Shown here piece by piece: positions 7,327-16,081 of a stretch of DNA of 64,000 nucleotides (position 1 is its first letter; each line of letters starts with the position of its first letter). The stretch is from Aquipseudomonas alcaligenes NBRC 14159 (GTDB taxonomy: Bacteria > Pseudomonadota > Gammaproteobacteria > Pseudomonadales > Pseudomonadaceae). The position numbers were made by a program, and so were the translations under genes. The DNA lies in assembly GCF_000467105.1 (NCBI RefSeq), contig NZ_BATI01000032.1, positions 25,118 through 89,117 on the forward strand, read 5' to 3'. The notes under the pieces were generated by a model. The model was not told the origin of the DNA. It did not search any database and worked only from the letters and a program-made list of their open reading frames with translations.

Positions 7327-8415
7327 TCAGCTACCGGTCTTGATCTTGCTCCAGGCGCGGGTGCGCGCGCGCTCGGCGGCACGCGGCAGCGGCTCCAGGG
7401 TATAGAGCTTCTGCATGGCCCCAGCGGTCGGGTACAGGTTGGGGTTGTTGCGGATCGATTCGGCGACCAGCGCAGTGGCGTCCTTGTTCGGGTTGGGGTA
7501 GCCGACGAAGTCGGAGATCGGCGCGATCACCTGTGGCTGCAGGAGGAAGTTGATGAAGGCGTGGGCCTCGTCGATGTTCTTCGCGTCCTTGGGAATCGCC
7601 ATCATGTCGAACCAGATCGGCGCGCCTTCCTTGGGCAGGCGCATGTCCACGGTCACGCCGTTGTTGGCCTGCTTGGCGTTGTTGGCGGCCTGCGAGAAGC
7701 TGCCGGAGTAGCCCACGGCCACGCAGATCTCGCCGTTGGCGATGTCGCTCATGTACTTGGAGCTGTGGAAGTAGCGCACGTGCGGGCGGATCTTGCTCAG
7801 CAGCTGCTCGGCCTTGGCGTAGTCGGCCGGCTCCGTGCTGTTCGGCGGCAGGCCCAGGTAGTGCAGGGCCAGCGGCAGGATTTCCGACGGCGAGTCGAGC
7901 AGGGCCACGCCACAGTCCTTGAGCTTGGCGATGTTTTCTTCCTTGAAGATCAGGTCCCAGCTGTCCACCGGCGCGTCGGCGCCGAGAGCGGCCTTGACCT
8001 TGTCCGGGTTGAAGCCGATCAGCACAGTGCCGTACATGTAGGGCACGGCGTACTGGTTGCCCGGGTCGTTGGCCTCGATCAGCTTCATCAGCTGCGGGTC
8101 GAGGTGCTGCCAGTTGGGCAGCTTGCTGCGGTCGAGTTTCTGGAACACGCCGGCCTCGACCTGCTTGGCGAGGAACACGTTGGACGGCACCACCAGGTCA
8201 TAGCCGGAGTTGCCGGTAAGCAGCTTGGCCTCCAGCGCCTCGTTGGTGTCGAAGATGTCGTAGGTCAGCTTGATGCCACTGTCCTGCTTGAACTTGGTCA
8301 GGGTCTCCGGGGTGATGTAGTCGAACCAGTTGTAGACCTTGAGTTCGCGGTCGGCGGCCTGGGCGGTGCCGGCCAGGGTCAGGCCGCAGAGGGCGGCGGC
8401 GAGCAGCTTCTTCAT
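7327..8415 (-). CDS. Polyamine ABC transporter substrate-binding protein (PotF/SpuD type)
   Basis: 362-aa periplasmic binding protein with signal peptide (cleavage after GTAQA at about residue 20). The mature N-terminus has the ELKVYNWFDYI signature of the spermidine/putrescine-binding PotD/PotF family, followed by YDLVVPSN and the conserved VPYMYGT segment. It lies 26 nt downstream of an acetylpolyamine amidohydrolase on the same strand, so the pair is likely an operon. No permease or ATPase genes are adjacent, so this is an orphan binding protein that must use a transporter encoded elsewhere. Which polyamine is bound cannot be read from the sequence. Confidence 0.9.
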   Translation of the reverse strand: MKKLLAAALCGLTLAGTAQAADRELKVYNWFDYITPETLTKFKQDSGIKLTYDIFDTNEALEAKLLTGNSGYDLVVPSNVFLAKQVEAGVFQKLDRSKLPNWQHLDPQLMKLIEANDPGNQYAVPYMYGTVLIGFNPDKVKAALGADAPVDSWDLIFKEENIAKLKDCGVALLDSPSEILPLALHYLGLPPNSTEPADYAKAEQLLSKIRPHVRYFHSSKYMSDIANGEICVAVGYSGSFSQAANNAKQANNGVTVDMRLPKEGAPIWFDMMAIPKDAKNIDEAHAFINFLLQPQVIAPISDFVGYPNPNKDATALVAESIRNNPNLYPTAGAMQKLYTLEPLPRAAERARTRAWSKIKTGS

Positions 8416-8441
8416 TTTATTGTTCTCCTGTGCAGGGCGCG

Positions 8442-9470
8442 TCAGGCGCCCTGGAAACCTTCAAGCACGTTGACGGCATTGATGCCGATTTCGGCGACCG
8501 CATAGCCGCCTTCCATGACGAACAGCGTCGGCTTGCCCAGCGCGGCGATGCGTTCGCCCATGCGCAGGTAGTCCGGGCTGTCCAGTTTGAAACTGGAGAT
8601 CGGGTCGTTCTGGTAGGTGTCCACGCCGAGGGACACCAGCAGCACGTCCGGGCCGTAGGCGGCGATGCGCTGGCAGGCGGTTTCCAGGGCGGCGCCCCAG
8701 ATATCCCAGGCGCTGCCGGCGGCCAGGGGCAGGTTGAGGTTGAACCCTTCGCCGCGGCCGGCGCCGGCCTCGTCGGCATAGCCGAGGAAGTGCGGGTACT
8801 CGAAGCTCGGGCTGCCGTGGATATTGGCGACGAACACGTCGTCGCGGTCGTAGAAGATCGACTGGGTGCCATTGCCGTGGTGGTAGTCGACGTCGAGGAT
8901 GGCCACGCGCGCGGCGCCCTGGTCGAGGCAGGCCTGGGCGACGATGGCCACGTTGTTCAGGTAGCAGTAGCCGCCCATCACGTCGGCGCTGGCGTGGTGG
9001 CCCGGTGGGCGGCATAGGGCGAAGGCGCTGTGGGCGCCGGCGGCAATCTCGGCCTGGCCGCTCAAGGCGACCTGCGCCGAGCTGTATACCGCCTGCCAGG
9101 TGCCGGCGGTGATCGGCGCGAAGCAGTCGAAGCTGTGGAAACCGTACTGGCCGTACAGGTCATTGGGTCGCTTGGCGCGCAGATGGCGGGCCGGGAACAC
9201 ACCGGGCAGGAAGTCGGCGGTGTTGCCCTGGGCGGCCCAGCCGGCCCAGGCCTTCTGCAGGAAGTCCAGGTAGTCGGCGGTGTGGATGCGCGCAATTGGC
9301 GTCAGGCCGAAGTCGCGTGGCGCCAGCACCTCGCCGATATCGCGCTCGCGCACCCGGGCCAGCACGTGGTCGGCGCGCGCTGGCATCTCGAAGCAGGGTT
9401 TGAATTCGCCGCCGACCATCTCGCCCTGGGCGTGGTGCAGGCGGTGGTCGTCGCTGTAGAAGGTCAGCAT
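8442..9470 (-). CDS. Acetylpolyamine amidohydrolase (histone deacetylase family)
   Basis: 342-aa zinc-dependent amidohydrolase of the class II HDAC-like family that removes acetyl groups from acetylated polyamines. Visible motifs: the active-site pair in CRPPGHHA (about residue 157), the zinc-binding DVDYHHGNGT (about residue 194), and a later D-T-Y-Q-N-D zinc/loop segment near residue 283. ATG 9470 has GAGGAG 8 nt upstream; a longer frame beginning at 9566 reads into the control region shared with glsA. First gene of an operon with the polyamine-binding protein, consistent with uptake and deacetylation of acetylpolyamines for catabolism. Confidence 0.92.
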   Translation of the reverse strand: MLTFYSDDHRLHHAQGEMVGGEFKPCFEMPARADHVLARVRERDIGEVLAPRDFGLTPIARIHTADYLDFLQKAWAGWAAQGNTADFLPGVFPARHLRAKRPNDLYGQYGFHSFDCFAPITAGTWQAVYSSAQVALSGQAEIAAGAHSAFALCRPPGHHASADVMGGYCYLNNVAIVAQACLDQGAARVAILDVDYHHGNGTQSIFYDRDDVFVANIHGSPSFEYPHFLGYADEAGAGRGEGFNLNLPLAAGSAWDIWGAALETACQRIAAYGPDVLLVSLGVDTYQNDPISSFKLDSPDYLRMGERIAALGKPTLFVMEGGYAVAEIGINAVNVLEGFQGA

Positions 9471-9500
9471 CTTGTTGTTCTCCTCGATGGGCTGGGCGCA

Positions 9501-9580
9501 TTGTTGGCGCCGCGCGCGAGCCGGGAGAACGATAACGCCGGCCAACAAAGGGATAATTCCGGCCATTGTGGCTGGCCGGC
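9501..9580. promoter_or_regulatory. Divergent control region with inverted repeats (amidohydrolase / glsA)
   Basis: TTGTTGGC at 9501-9508 and GCCAACAA at 9541-9548 are exact inverse complements. A second hairpin of the form CCGGCCA ... TGGCCGG follows at about 9561-9580. Either may be a regulator site; neither is assigned. Confidence 0.35.
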
Positions 9581-9674
9581 ACTACGGTAACCGCGCAATC
9601 GCGGCCAACCGGCGCTGTGATGGCGCGCCCGCCGCGAGCGTCTATTTCGGCACCCGCAAACGGAGAGGCCGAGC

Positions 9675-10598
9675 ATGCAGGCGCTGTTGAACGAGATTCT
9701 GGATCAGGTACGCCCGCTGCTGGGCCAGGGCAAGGTGGCCGACTACATCCCGGCGCTGGCCGAGGTGCCGGCCGCGCGCCTGGGCATCGCCGTGGTGGGC
9801 GTGGACGGCAGTCTGTACACCGCCGGCGATGCCGCCGAGCTGTTCTCGATCCAGAGCATTTCCAAGGTGTTCAGCCTGGTGCAGGCGATCCAGCATTCCG
9901 GCGAGGAGATCTGGCAGCGCCTCGGCCACGAGCCGTCCGGGCAGCCGTTCAATTCGCTGGTGCAGCTGGAGTTCGAGCGCGGCCGGCCGCGCAATCCCTT
10001 CATCAACGCCGGTGCCCTGGTGATCTGCGACATCAACGAGTCGCGCTTCGCCGCCCCGGCGCTGTCCATGCGCGACCTGGTCCGGCGCCTGTCCGGCAAC
10101 GCGCTGCTGGTGTCGGACGCCAAGGTCGCCGAGTCGGAATACCAGCACCGCGCGCGCAACGCCGCCGCGGCTTACCTGATGCAGGCCTTCGGCAACTTCC
10201 ATAACGAGGTGGAGAGGGTGCTGCGCAGCTATTTCCACCACTGCGCGTTGGCCATGAGCTGCGTCGACCTGGCGCGCGCTTGCGGCTTCCTGGCCAACCA
10301 GGGTGTCTGTCCGCGCAGTGGCGAGCAGATCCTCACGCCACGGCAGACCCAGCAGGTCAACGCGATCATGGCCACCAGCGGCCTGTACGACGAGGCCGGC
10401 AACTTCGCCTACCGCGTCGGCCTGCCGGGCAAGAGTGGTGTCGGCGGCGGCATCGTCGCCGTGGTGCCGGGGCGTTTCAGCGTCTGCGTGTGGTCGCCGG
10501 AGCTGAACGCCGCCGGCAACTCACTGGCCGGCATGGCGGCGCTGGAGCTGCTCAGCGAGCGGATCGGCTGGTCGGTGTTTTCACCGCTGCATCGCTAG
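9675..10598 (+). CDS. glsA: Glutaminase
   Basis: 307-aa serine-dependent beta-lactamase-fold glutaminase that hydrolyses glutamine to glutamate and ammonia. The catalytic SxxK is seen in FSIQSISKVF (about residues 60-69). Further landmarks are NPFINAGAL (about residue 112) and the GKSGVGGGI motif near residue 256. Length matches the family. The gene is divergent from the amidohydrolase operon and convergent with asparaginase. Together with ansA, aspA and the aat operon it makes this part of the chromosome rich in amide/acidic amino acid use. Confidence 0.95.
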   Translation: MQALLNEILDQVRPLLGQGKVADYIPALAEVPAARLGIAVVGVDGSLYTAGDAAELFSIQSISKVFSLVQAIQHSGEEIWQRLGHEPSGQPFNSLVQLEFERGRPRNPFINAGALVICDINESRFAAPALSMRDLVRRLSGNALLVSDAKVAESEYQHRARNAAAAYLMQAFGNFHNEVERVLRSYFHHCALAMSCVDLARACGFLANQGVCPRSGEQILTPRQTQQVNAIMATSGLYDEAGNFAYRVGLPGKSGVGGGIVAVVPGRFSVCVWSPELNAAGNSLAGMAALELLSERIGWSVFSPLHR

Positions 10599-10603
10599 AG
10601 CTT

Positions 10604-10630
10604 CCCCTCTCCCGTAAACGGCAGAGGGGA
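10604..10630. repeat. CCCTCTCCC-type palindromic repeat
   Basis: CCCCTCTCCCGT-AAA-CGGCAGAGGGG between the convergent glsA and asparaginase genes. It may double as a terminator, though it has no clear T-run. Confidence 0.6.
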
Positions 10631-10659
10631 CTGCCCGTGGTGGCTTTGATGTCTTGTGC

Positions 10660-11652
10660 TTACTCGGCCAGCTCGCCGCACAGGTCGAGGGCGAACAGGC
10701 GCTCGACCTCGGCGGCCGGCAGGCCGGCACCGAGCAGACCGAACAGCTTGCCCAGCGCCGCCTCGCGGGTCATGCCGCCGCCGCTGACCAGGCCGGCCTC
10801 GGCCAGCGCGCTGCCGGCGGCGTACACCGCGAAGTCGACATGCCCCAGCGGGCACTGGCTGATGGCGCCCAGCACCACGCCGCGCTGGCGCGCCTCGCGC
10901 AGAGCTGCGAGGAACTCGGCGTCATCCGCCGGGCCGGTGCCGCTGCCATAGCACTCCAGCAACACGCCCTGCACACCGCTCGCCAGCACGGCGCGCAGCT
11001 GCGCGGCGCCCAGGCCGGGAAACAGCGGCATTATGGCCAGCGCCACTGCGCGGCGCGGGCGGCGATAGTGCAGGGCCTCGGGCAGCTGTTCCAGACACTG
11101 GCCGTGACGCGGCCTGGCCATGTTGACGAAGGCATCGAAGGCCTCGCTCTTCAGCTTGCTGGCGCGGGCGCCGTGCAGCAGCTGGCCATCGAAGTACAGG
11201 TGCACGCCGGGCCGGCAGCCCTCGGCGAGCGCCGCCAGGGCGCCGAACAGATTGGGCCAGGCGTCGCTGCCCGGGCTGCCGGCCGGCAGCATCGAGCCGG
11301 TCAGCAGCACCGGCACCGGGATGCCCAGCAGCAGGAAGCTCAGCGCGGCGGCGCTGTAGGCCAGGGTGTCGGTGCCGTGCAGCAGCAGCACGGCATCGAA
11401 GCCGTCGTGATCCACGGCCTGGACGATGGCGTCGCGCATGGCCAGCCAGTTGGCCTGGCGCATGTTGGCGCTGTCGATCGGCGGGCTCAGCTCGCGGAAC
11501 TGCCAGGCCGGGGCCGGGCGTTCCGGGTGCAGGGCCTGCTCGGCACGCAGGCGCGCCTCGAAGCCGGAGGCGGGCGCCAGGCCGGCCTCGCTCATCTGCA
11601 TGCCGATGGTGCCGCCGGTGTAGAGCACCAGCAGTTTCTGCGGAGAATTCAT
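10660..11652 (-). CDS. ansA: L-asparaginase, type I-like
   Basis: 330-aa asparaginase converting asparagine to aspartate and ammonia. The N-terminal nucleophile motif VLYTGGTIGM lies at residues ~8-17 and the second catalytic motif LLLHGTDTLAY near residue 86. No signal peptide, so it is cytoplasmic. ATG 11652 (M-N-S-P-Q) is preferred over a slightly longer frame at 11667. Downstream of the AGCS symporter on the same strand, but a terminator lies between them. Confidence 0.9.
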   Translation of the reverse strand: MNSPQKLLVLYTGGTIGMQMSEAGLAPASGFEARLRAEQALHPERPAPAWQFRELSPPIDSANMRQANWLAMRDAIVQAVDHDGFDAVLLLHGTDTLAYSAAALSFLLLGIPVPVLLTGSMLPAGSPGSDAWPNLFGALAALAEGCRPGVHLYFDGQLLHGARASKLKSEAFDAFVNMARPRHGQCLEQLPEALHYRRPRRAVALAIMPLFPGLGAAQLRAVLASGVQGVLLECYGSGTGPADDAEFLAALREARQRGVVLGAISQCPLGHVDFAVYAAGSALAEAGLVSGGGMTREAALGKLFGLLGAGLPAAEVERLFALDLCGELAE

Positions 11653-11699
11653 GGGTCGTTCCACCATGGTGATCGGCCGAGTGTAGCGGCAGCGGGCAA

Positions 11700-11726
11700 G
11701 AAAAAGGGGGCCTTGGCCCCCTCCTT
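11700..11726 (-). terminator. Terminator after the AGCS symporter
   Basis: Read on the minus strand: AAGGAGGGGGCC-AA-GGCCCCCTTTTT, a GC stem followed by T's, 17 nt after the symporter stop. Confidence 0.8.
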
Positions 11727-11742
11727 CTCGCGTCGCTGGTGG

Positions 11743-13188
11743 TCAGCGCTGATGGACGGCGTGGCCGATCTCGGCGCGTTCGTCGCTCGCGTTGGCGGCG
11801 GCGATGGCACTCCAGACGCTCGGGTCGAGGTCCAGGTCGGCGAACTTCTTGGCGTCCAGTACCGGGCTCTCGACACCGGCGCTGATCTGCTCGTCGTAGT
11901 CGCGCATCAGGCGCAGGCCGATCTTGAACAGCATGAACACGGCGAACAGGTTGACCAGTGCCAGCAGGCCCATGGTCACGTCGGCGAAGCCGAACACGGT
12001 GGACAGGTCCTGCATCGAACCCCACAGCACCAGGGCGATGACCAGTACGCGGTAGACCTGCACCATCCAGCGCTTGCTGGTGAAGAAGCCCAGGGCGTTC
12101 TCACCCAGGTAGTAGTTGTACACCAGGGTGGTGAAGACGAAGAGCAGCAGGGCCATGCTGACGAACACCCGGCCCCACTCGCCGACTTCGGCGGCCAGGG
12201 CAGTCTGGGTCAGGACCACACCGGCCTGTTCCATGCCCGGCTGGTACACGCCGGAGAGCAGGATGATCAGCGCGGTGCTGGTGCACACCAGCAGGGTGTC
12301 GATGAACACGCTCAGCGACTGCACGATGCCCTGGGCAGCCGGGTGCTTGACCTCGGCCACGGCGGCCACGTTCGGCGCGCTGCCGAGGCCCGCTTCGTTG
12401 GAGAACAGGCCGCGCTTCACGCCCATCAGGATGGCCGCGCCGATGCCGCCAGCGAAGGCCGGTTCCAGGCCGAAGGCGCTCTTGACGATCAGCGCCAGGG
12501 TCGCCGGCACTTCGGAAACGTTCATGCCGATCACCACCAGCGCCATGCCGATGTAGGAGAAGGCCATGATCGGTACCAGCACGTCGGCCATGCTGGCGAT
12601 GCGCTTGATGCCGCCGAAGATGATCAGGCCGATCACCGCCACCAGGGCGAGGCCGCTGAAGTGGGTGGGCAGGCCGAAGGTGTCGTGCAGCGAGGTGGCC
12701 ACGGTGTAGGACTGCACGGCGTTGAAGCCGAAGCCGAAGGTCACCAGCAGCAGGATCGAGAAGACGATGGCCAGCCAGCGCAGGCCCAGGCCGTGCTGGA
12801 TGTAGAAGGCCGGACCGCCACGGTAGCCGCCATCCGGCTCACGGCGCTTGAACAGCTGCGCCAGCGAGCACTCGAAGTAGCTGGTGGCCATGCCCAGCAG
12901 GGCGACCAGCCACATCCAGAACACCGCGCCTGGGCCGCCGAGCATGATGGCCACGGCCACGCCGGCGATGTTGCCGGCACCCACGCGGCCGGCCACCGAC
13001 AGCATCAGGGCCTGGAACGAGCTGAGTTGACCGGGTTTGCGCTGGAAGGCTTCGGCGAAGATGCTGAACATGTTGCCGAAGTAGCGGAATTGCACGAAGC
13101 GGGAGCGAATCGAGAAGTACAGGCCGAGACCGACCAGGGCGACAATGAGGACCTTGCTCCAGAGCAGGTCGTTCAGGAGATCGAGCAT
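11743..13188 (-). CDS. Alanine/glycine:sodium symporter, AGCS family
   Basis: 481-aa inner-membrane protein with about eleven hydrophobic segments. AGCS landmarks are visible: GLGLYFSIRSRFVQFR near the N-terminus, the GRVGAGNIAGVAVAI segment at about residue 67 (sodium/substrate site region), and the FSNEAGLGSAPN motif near residue 264. The family imports alanine, glycine or glutamine with sodium. It is transcribed alone, divergent from an XRE regulator across a region with an inverted repeat, and lies beside asparaginase and glutaminase. Confidence 0.92.
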   Translation of the reverse strand: MLDLLNDLLWSKVLIVALVGLGLYFSIRSRFVQFRYFGNMFSIFAEAFQRKPGQLSSFQALMLSVAGRVGAGNIAGVAVAIMLGGPGAVFWMWLVALLGMATSYFECSLAQLFKRREPDGGYRGGPAFYIQHGLGLRWLAIVFSILLLVTFGFGFNAVQSYTVATSLHDTFGLPTHFSGLALVAVIGLIIFGGIKRIASMADVLVPIMAFSYIGMALVVIGMNVSEVPATLALIVKSAFGLEPAFAGGIGAAILMGVKRGLFSNEAGLGSAPNVAAVAEVKHPAAQGIVQSLSVFIDTLLVCTSTALIILLSGVYQPGMEQAGVVLTQTALAAEVGEWGRVFVSMALLLFVFTTLVYNYYLGENALGFFTSKRWMVQVYRVLVIALVLWGSMQDLSTVFGFADVTMGLLALVNLFAVFMLFKIGLRLMRDYDEQISAGVESPVLDAKKFADLDLDPSVWSAIAAANASDERAEIGHAVHQR

Positions 13189-13300
13189 GATGGGTTGTCT
13201 CTCTTGTAGTTATGCGTGATGAGCGCCGGGACAGCACACGCGGCTGGCGCATGGTCTGCCCGTCGATGGCTCCGGGCAATTTCGCGGGTTGCGGCGATAT

Positions 13301-13327
13301 GACGCGAGTTGATGCTAGAATCGCGTC
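13301..13327. promoter_or_regulatory. Inverted repeat overlapping a -10 box upstream of the XRE gene
   Basis: GACGCGA (13301-13307) and TCGCGTC (13321-13327) are exact inverse complements flanking TAGAAT (13316-13321), a plausible -10 hexamer. A candidate operator for autoregulation or for control of the divergent symporter. Confidence 0.5.
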
Positions 13328-13351
13328 GCTCGCATCACCAGGACCGCTGTC

Positions 13352-14170
13352 ATGTCGGATACCCTCGGCGCCAACCTCAGGCTGCTCTGCAGCCACTACC
13401 GCTCGATCGCCGAGGTTTGCCGCAAGCTCGCCATCAATCGCGCCCAGTTCAACAAGTACCTGGCCGGGCAGAGCCGTCCCACGCCCTACAACCTCAAGCG
13501 TATCTGCGACTTCTTCGGCGTCGAGGACTACGAGCTGCTGCTGCCGCCCGAGCAGTTCGTGCGCCTGCTCGGTGCGCGCGGGCCGGACCAGATCAGCGGC
13601 AAGCGCAGCGATACCCTGCTGGAGCTGCTCAAGCCGCTGCGCGAGCAGACCGGCGACCTGCGCCGTTACTGCGGCTACTACTTCGAGTACTCCAACTGCA
13701 TGTCCGTTCCCGGCTATGTGCTGCTGTCGCTGGTGTACCTGTGGGAGGAGGATGGCGACTTCCTGTTCGAGCGCCAGGAGCGCCAGGAGCGCTCGGCTAG
13801 TACCGACGTGCAGGCCGAGGACTGGGTGCGCTGCCGCTACCTGGGCGCCGCCTTCCAGCTGCAGGACCGGCTGTTCCTGATGGACTACGAGTCGCTCACC
13901 CTCAACGAGATGAGTCAGACCATCCTCATCCCCAGCTACAAGAGCCGCATCACCCGCCTCAACGGCCTGAAGACCGGCGTCTCCAGCGGCGACCGGCGCA
14001 ACCCGGCCTGCACCCGCGTGGTGTGGGAATACCTGGGCCCGGAGATCAACCGCATCAGCGCCTACCGCCAGGTGCGCCTGTACCGCCCGGACGACCCGCG
14101 CATCGACGCCGACGTGCGCCAGCGCCTGGATGTGGCGCCGCTGAAGAACGGGTTGTTCGAGATCGAGTGA
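13352..14170 (+). CDS. XRE-family transcriptional regulator with large C-terminal domain
   Basis: 272 aa. Residues ~5-65 form a Cro/CI-type helix-turn-helix, including the recognition region INRAQFNKYLAGQSRPTPYN. The remaining ~200 residues are soluble and of unknown fold, presumably effector-sensing. Divergent from the AGCS symporter across 163 bp carrying an inverted repeat, which suggests that it controls itself and/or the symporter. The stop lies 3 bp from the stop of the convergent GNAT gene. Confidence 0.82.
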   Translation: MSDTLGANLRLLCSHYRSIAEVCRKLAINRAQFNKYLAGQSRPTPYNLKRICDFFGVEDYELLLPPEQFVRLLGARGPDQISGKRSDTLLELLKPLREQTGDLRRYCGYYFEYSNCMSVPGYVLLSLVYLWEEDGDFLFERQERQERSASTDVQAEDWVRCRYLGAAFQLQDRLFLMDYESLTLNEMSQTILIPSYKSRITRLNGLKTGVSSGDRRNPACTRVVWEYLGPEINRISAYRQVRLYRPDDPRIDADVRQRLDVAPLKNGLFEIE

Positions 14171-14173
14171 GCC

Positions 14174-14845
14174 TTAGTCGCGCAGCTCCTCCAGCCGGCG
14201 TTTCTGCCGCCCCTCGGCGTCGAAGTTGTCCGCCGCCAGCCAGCGTTGGAAGGCCGTACGACACTGCGGCCACTCCCCATCGAGCAGTGCATACCAGGCA
14301 GTGTCGCGGTTCTCGCCCTTGACGATCATGTGCTGGCGGAACAGCCCTTCATAGCTGAAGCCGAAACGCTCGGCGGCGCGCCGCGAGCGGGCGTTGCGCG
14401 CGTTGCACTTCCATTCGAGGCGGCGGTAGCCCAGCTCGTCGAAGGCATTCCGCGCCAGCAGGAACACCGCCTCGCTGGCGCCCGGCGTGCGCTGCAGGGC
14501 GGCGCCGAAGGCGATATGGCCGAGCTCGATGCAGCCGTCCTTGGGCGTGATGCGCAGGTAGGCCAGCAGGCCCAGGGCGCGGCCGTCGGTCTGCTCGACC
14601 ACGGAGTAGCACTGCGGATCGCGGCTGTCGGCATGGCCGGCCAGCCAGGCATCGAAGGCCGTGCGTTCGGCGAAGGGGCCATAGGGCAGGTAGTCCCACA
14701 GCGCCGGGTCGGGCCCCTGCAGCTCCTGCCACAGATCGTCGCCGTGGTGTGCGGCCTCCAGTGGCTCCAGGCGGATAAAGCGGCCCTGCAAGGGTTCATG
14801 GGGCGGGAAGGGGCGTGGCTGCCAGTGGCTCAGGTCGGTGCTCAT
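14174..14845 (-). CDS. GNAT acetyltransferase, RimJ/RimL-like
   Basis: 223-aa GNAT-fold protein of the RimJ/RimL type, with the RFIRLEPLEAAHH start, a central IELGHIAFGAALQRTPGASEA acetyl-CoA-side region and the RLEWKCNARNARSRRAAERFGF motif A/B segment near residue 152. These usually acetylate small molecules or protein N-termini; the substrate is unknown. The start ATG overlaps the stop of the preceding GNAT gene by 4 nt (ATGA, 14842-14845), so the two are translationally coupled. Confidence 0.88.
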   Translation of the reverse strand: MSTDLSHWQPRPFPPHEPLQGRFIRLEPLEAAHHGDDLWQELQGPDPALWDYLPYGPFAERTAFDAWLAGHADSRDPQCYSVVEQTDGRALGLLAYLRITPKDGCIELGHIAFGAALQRTPGASEAVFLLARNAFDELGYRRLEWKCNARNARSRRAAERFGFSYEGLFRQHMIVKGENRDTAWYALLDGEWPQCRTAFQRWLAADNFDAEGRQKRRLEELRD

Positions 14846-15285
14846 GCCAGCAGTTTCCGGTACTGGATAAAGCCGGAGCGGTCGGCGATGCGGTCGTAGA
14901 GCATGCGCCCCTGGTAGTTGGTTTCCTGGGTCAGCCAGTGCACGCGACTGGCGCCGGCGGCGGCTGCCTGGGCGTAGACGTGCTCGATCAGCGCGCGGCC
15001 GATGCCGCCGCCGCGAATGTTTTCTGCCACGTAGAGGTCCTGCAGGTAGCAGTAGTCGCCCGTGGTCCAGCAGCTGCGGTGATAGATGAAGTGCACCAGG
15101 CCGACGGCCGCGCCATCGCGCCAGGCCAGGGCGGCGTGCATCGGCTCGGCCGGGTCGAGGAAGCGCTGCCAGGTGAGGGCGCTGGTCTCTTCGGCAATGG
15201 TGGCGTTGTAGAAACGCTGGTAGCCCTGCCAGAGCGGCAGCCAGGCGGCGCGGTCGGCGGCGGTGATGGGGCGGATGTCGAGCAT
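14842..15285 (-). CDS. GNAT acetyltransferase, diamine acetyltransferase-like
   Basis: 147-aa GNAT protein. The acetyl-CoA pyrophosphate-binding motif appears as L-Y-V-A-E-N-I-R-G-G-G-I-G-R-A-L around residues 84-99, then a QETNYQGRMLYDRIADRSGF motif B. It resembles single-domain polyamine or amino acid N-acetyltransferases; the substrate is not determined. First gene of a two-GNAT operon, upstream of the RimJ/L-like gene with a 4-nt overlap. Confidence 0.86.
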   Translation of the reverse strand: MLDIRPITAADRAAWLPLWQGYQRFYNATIAEETSALTWQRFLDPAEPMHAALAWRDGAAVGLVHFIYHRSCWTTGDYCYLQDLYVAENIRGGGIGRALIEHVYAQAAAAGASRVHWLTQETNYQGRMLYDRIADRSGFIQYRKLLA

Positions 15286-15318
15286 GGTTCCTCCTTGTAT
15301 GTGAATGCGGGTGGGGCC

Positions 15319-15358
15319 TTCCCCTCTCCCTAACCCTCTCCCCTGGGGGGAGAGGGGA
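15319..15358. repeat. CCCTCTCCC-type palindromic repeat
   Basis: CCCCTCTCCC repeated twice followed by a GGGGGGAGAGGGGA arm, between the GNAT operon and the PaiB gene. Confidence 0.65.
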
Positions 15359-15369
15359 CTGGGTGCGGC

Positions 15370-15993
15370 TCAGCTCATGCGTGCCGCCAGTTCGCGGTCG
15401 CGTGGGCTGGGTGAGCTGGCAAGGCCGTCGCGCACGCCGGCCTGGTCGGCGGCCGAGCGGTTCTGCCCGAGCTTCCACTTGCCTTCCAGGCGGCGGATCG
15501 GCAGGGCGAAGCCGACGATGGCGCGCAGCATGCTGTCGATGTACTCGCGCGGCGCATCGCTGACCGCCCAGGGCCGCTCGCGGCCGCTTTCATGCTGGTC
15601 GCTGAGGCGGCTGACGATCTGCAGCAGGCGCTCGGGCTCCTCGATCAGTTCGACCGGGCCGCGGGCGTGCACGGCGATGTAGTTCCAGGTCGGTACCACC
15701 TTGCCGTGCTCGGCCTTGGCCGGGTACCAGCCGGGGCTGATGTAGGCGTCCGGGCCGCTGAACACGGCGAGCGCCTCGGCGCCGCCCTGCAAGTCGCGCC
15801 AGTGCGGGTTGGCCCGGGCGAAGTGGCCGTAGAGGGTGCCGAACTCGCCCTCGTCGGGTTCCAGCAGCAGCGGCAGATGGCTGGCCTGCACGCCTGCGGC
15901 GCCGGCACTGGTGAGCAGGGCGAAGGGGTTGGCCTGCAGCTGCGCGTGCAGCTCGGCGAGATCGTCCTGGCGGAAAGCGGAGGGCAGGTACAT
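15370..15993 (-). CDS. FMN-binding PaiB-like regulator
   Basis: 207 aa matching the FMN-binding split-barrel PaiB family. It starts MYLPSAFRQDD (the typical Y-x-P-x-x-F), has the conserved ASHLPLLLEP near residue 38, a SPGWYP motif near residue 86 and VPTWNYIAVHARG near residue 102. PaiB proteins were named as negative regulators in Bacillus; many act as flavin-binding oxidoreductase-like proteins. Divergent from a MocR regulator with ~90 bp between, so that regulator may control it. Confidence 0.88.
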   Translation of the reverse strand: MYLPSAFRQDDLAELHAQLQANPFALLTSAGAAGVQASHLPLLLEPDEGEFGTLYGHFARANPHWRDLQGGAEALAVFSGPDAYISPGWYPAKAEHGKVVPTWNYIAVHARGPVELIEEPERLLQIVSRLSDQHESGRERPWAVSDAPREYIDSMLRAIVGFALPIRRLEGKWKLGQNRSAADQAGVRDGLASSPSPRDRELAARMS

Positions 15994-16081
15994 GGCGGTT
16001 CTCCTGGCGCAATGAGGTCATGCTAGGCAGGATATTGGCCTGTTGTAAGAGCCATTAAGTGCGACTTCGATGGAGCCAATC

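Noticed and set aside
10654..13209. An 851-codon open frame on the plus strand across ansA and the AGCS symporter
   Set aside because: It runs antisense to two well-identified genes. Its His/Gln/Gly-rich low-complexity translation is typical of high-GC shadow frames.
14174..15478. A single frame joining the 3' GNAT gene with upstream sequence
   Set aside because: The upstream part is not a domain; it is another frame of the second GNAT. The true start is the ATG at 14845, coupled by ATGA.
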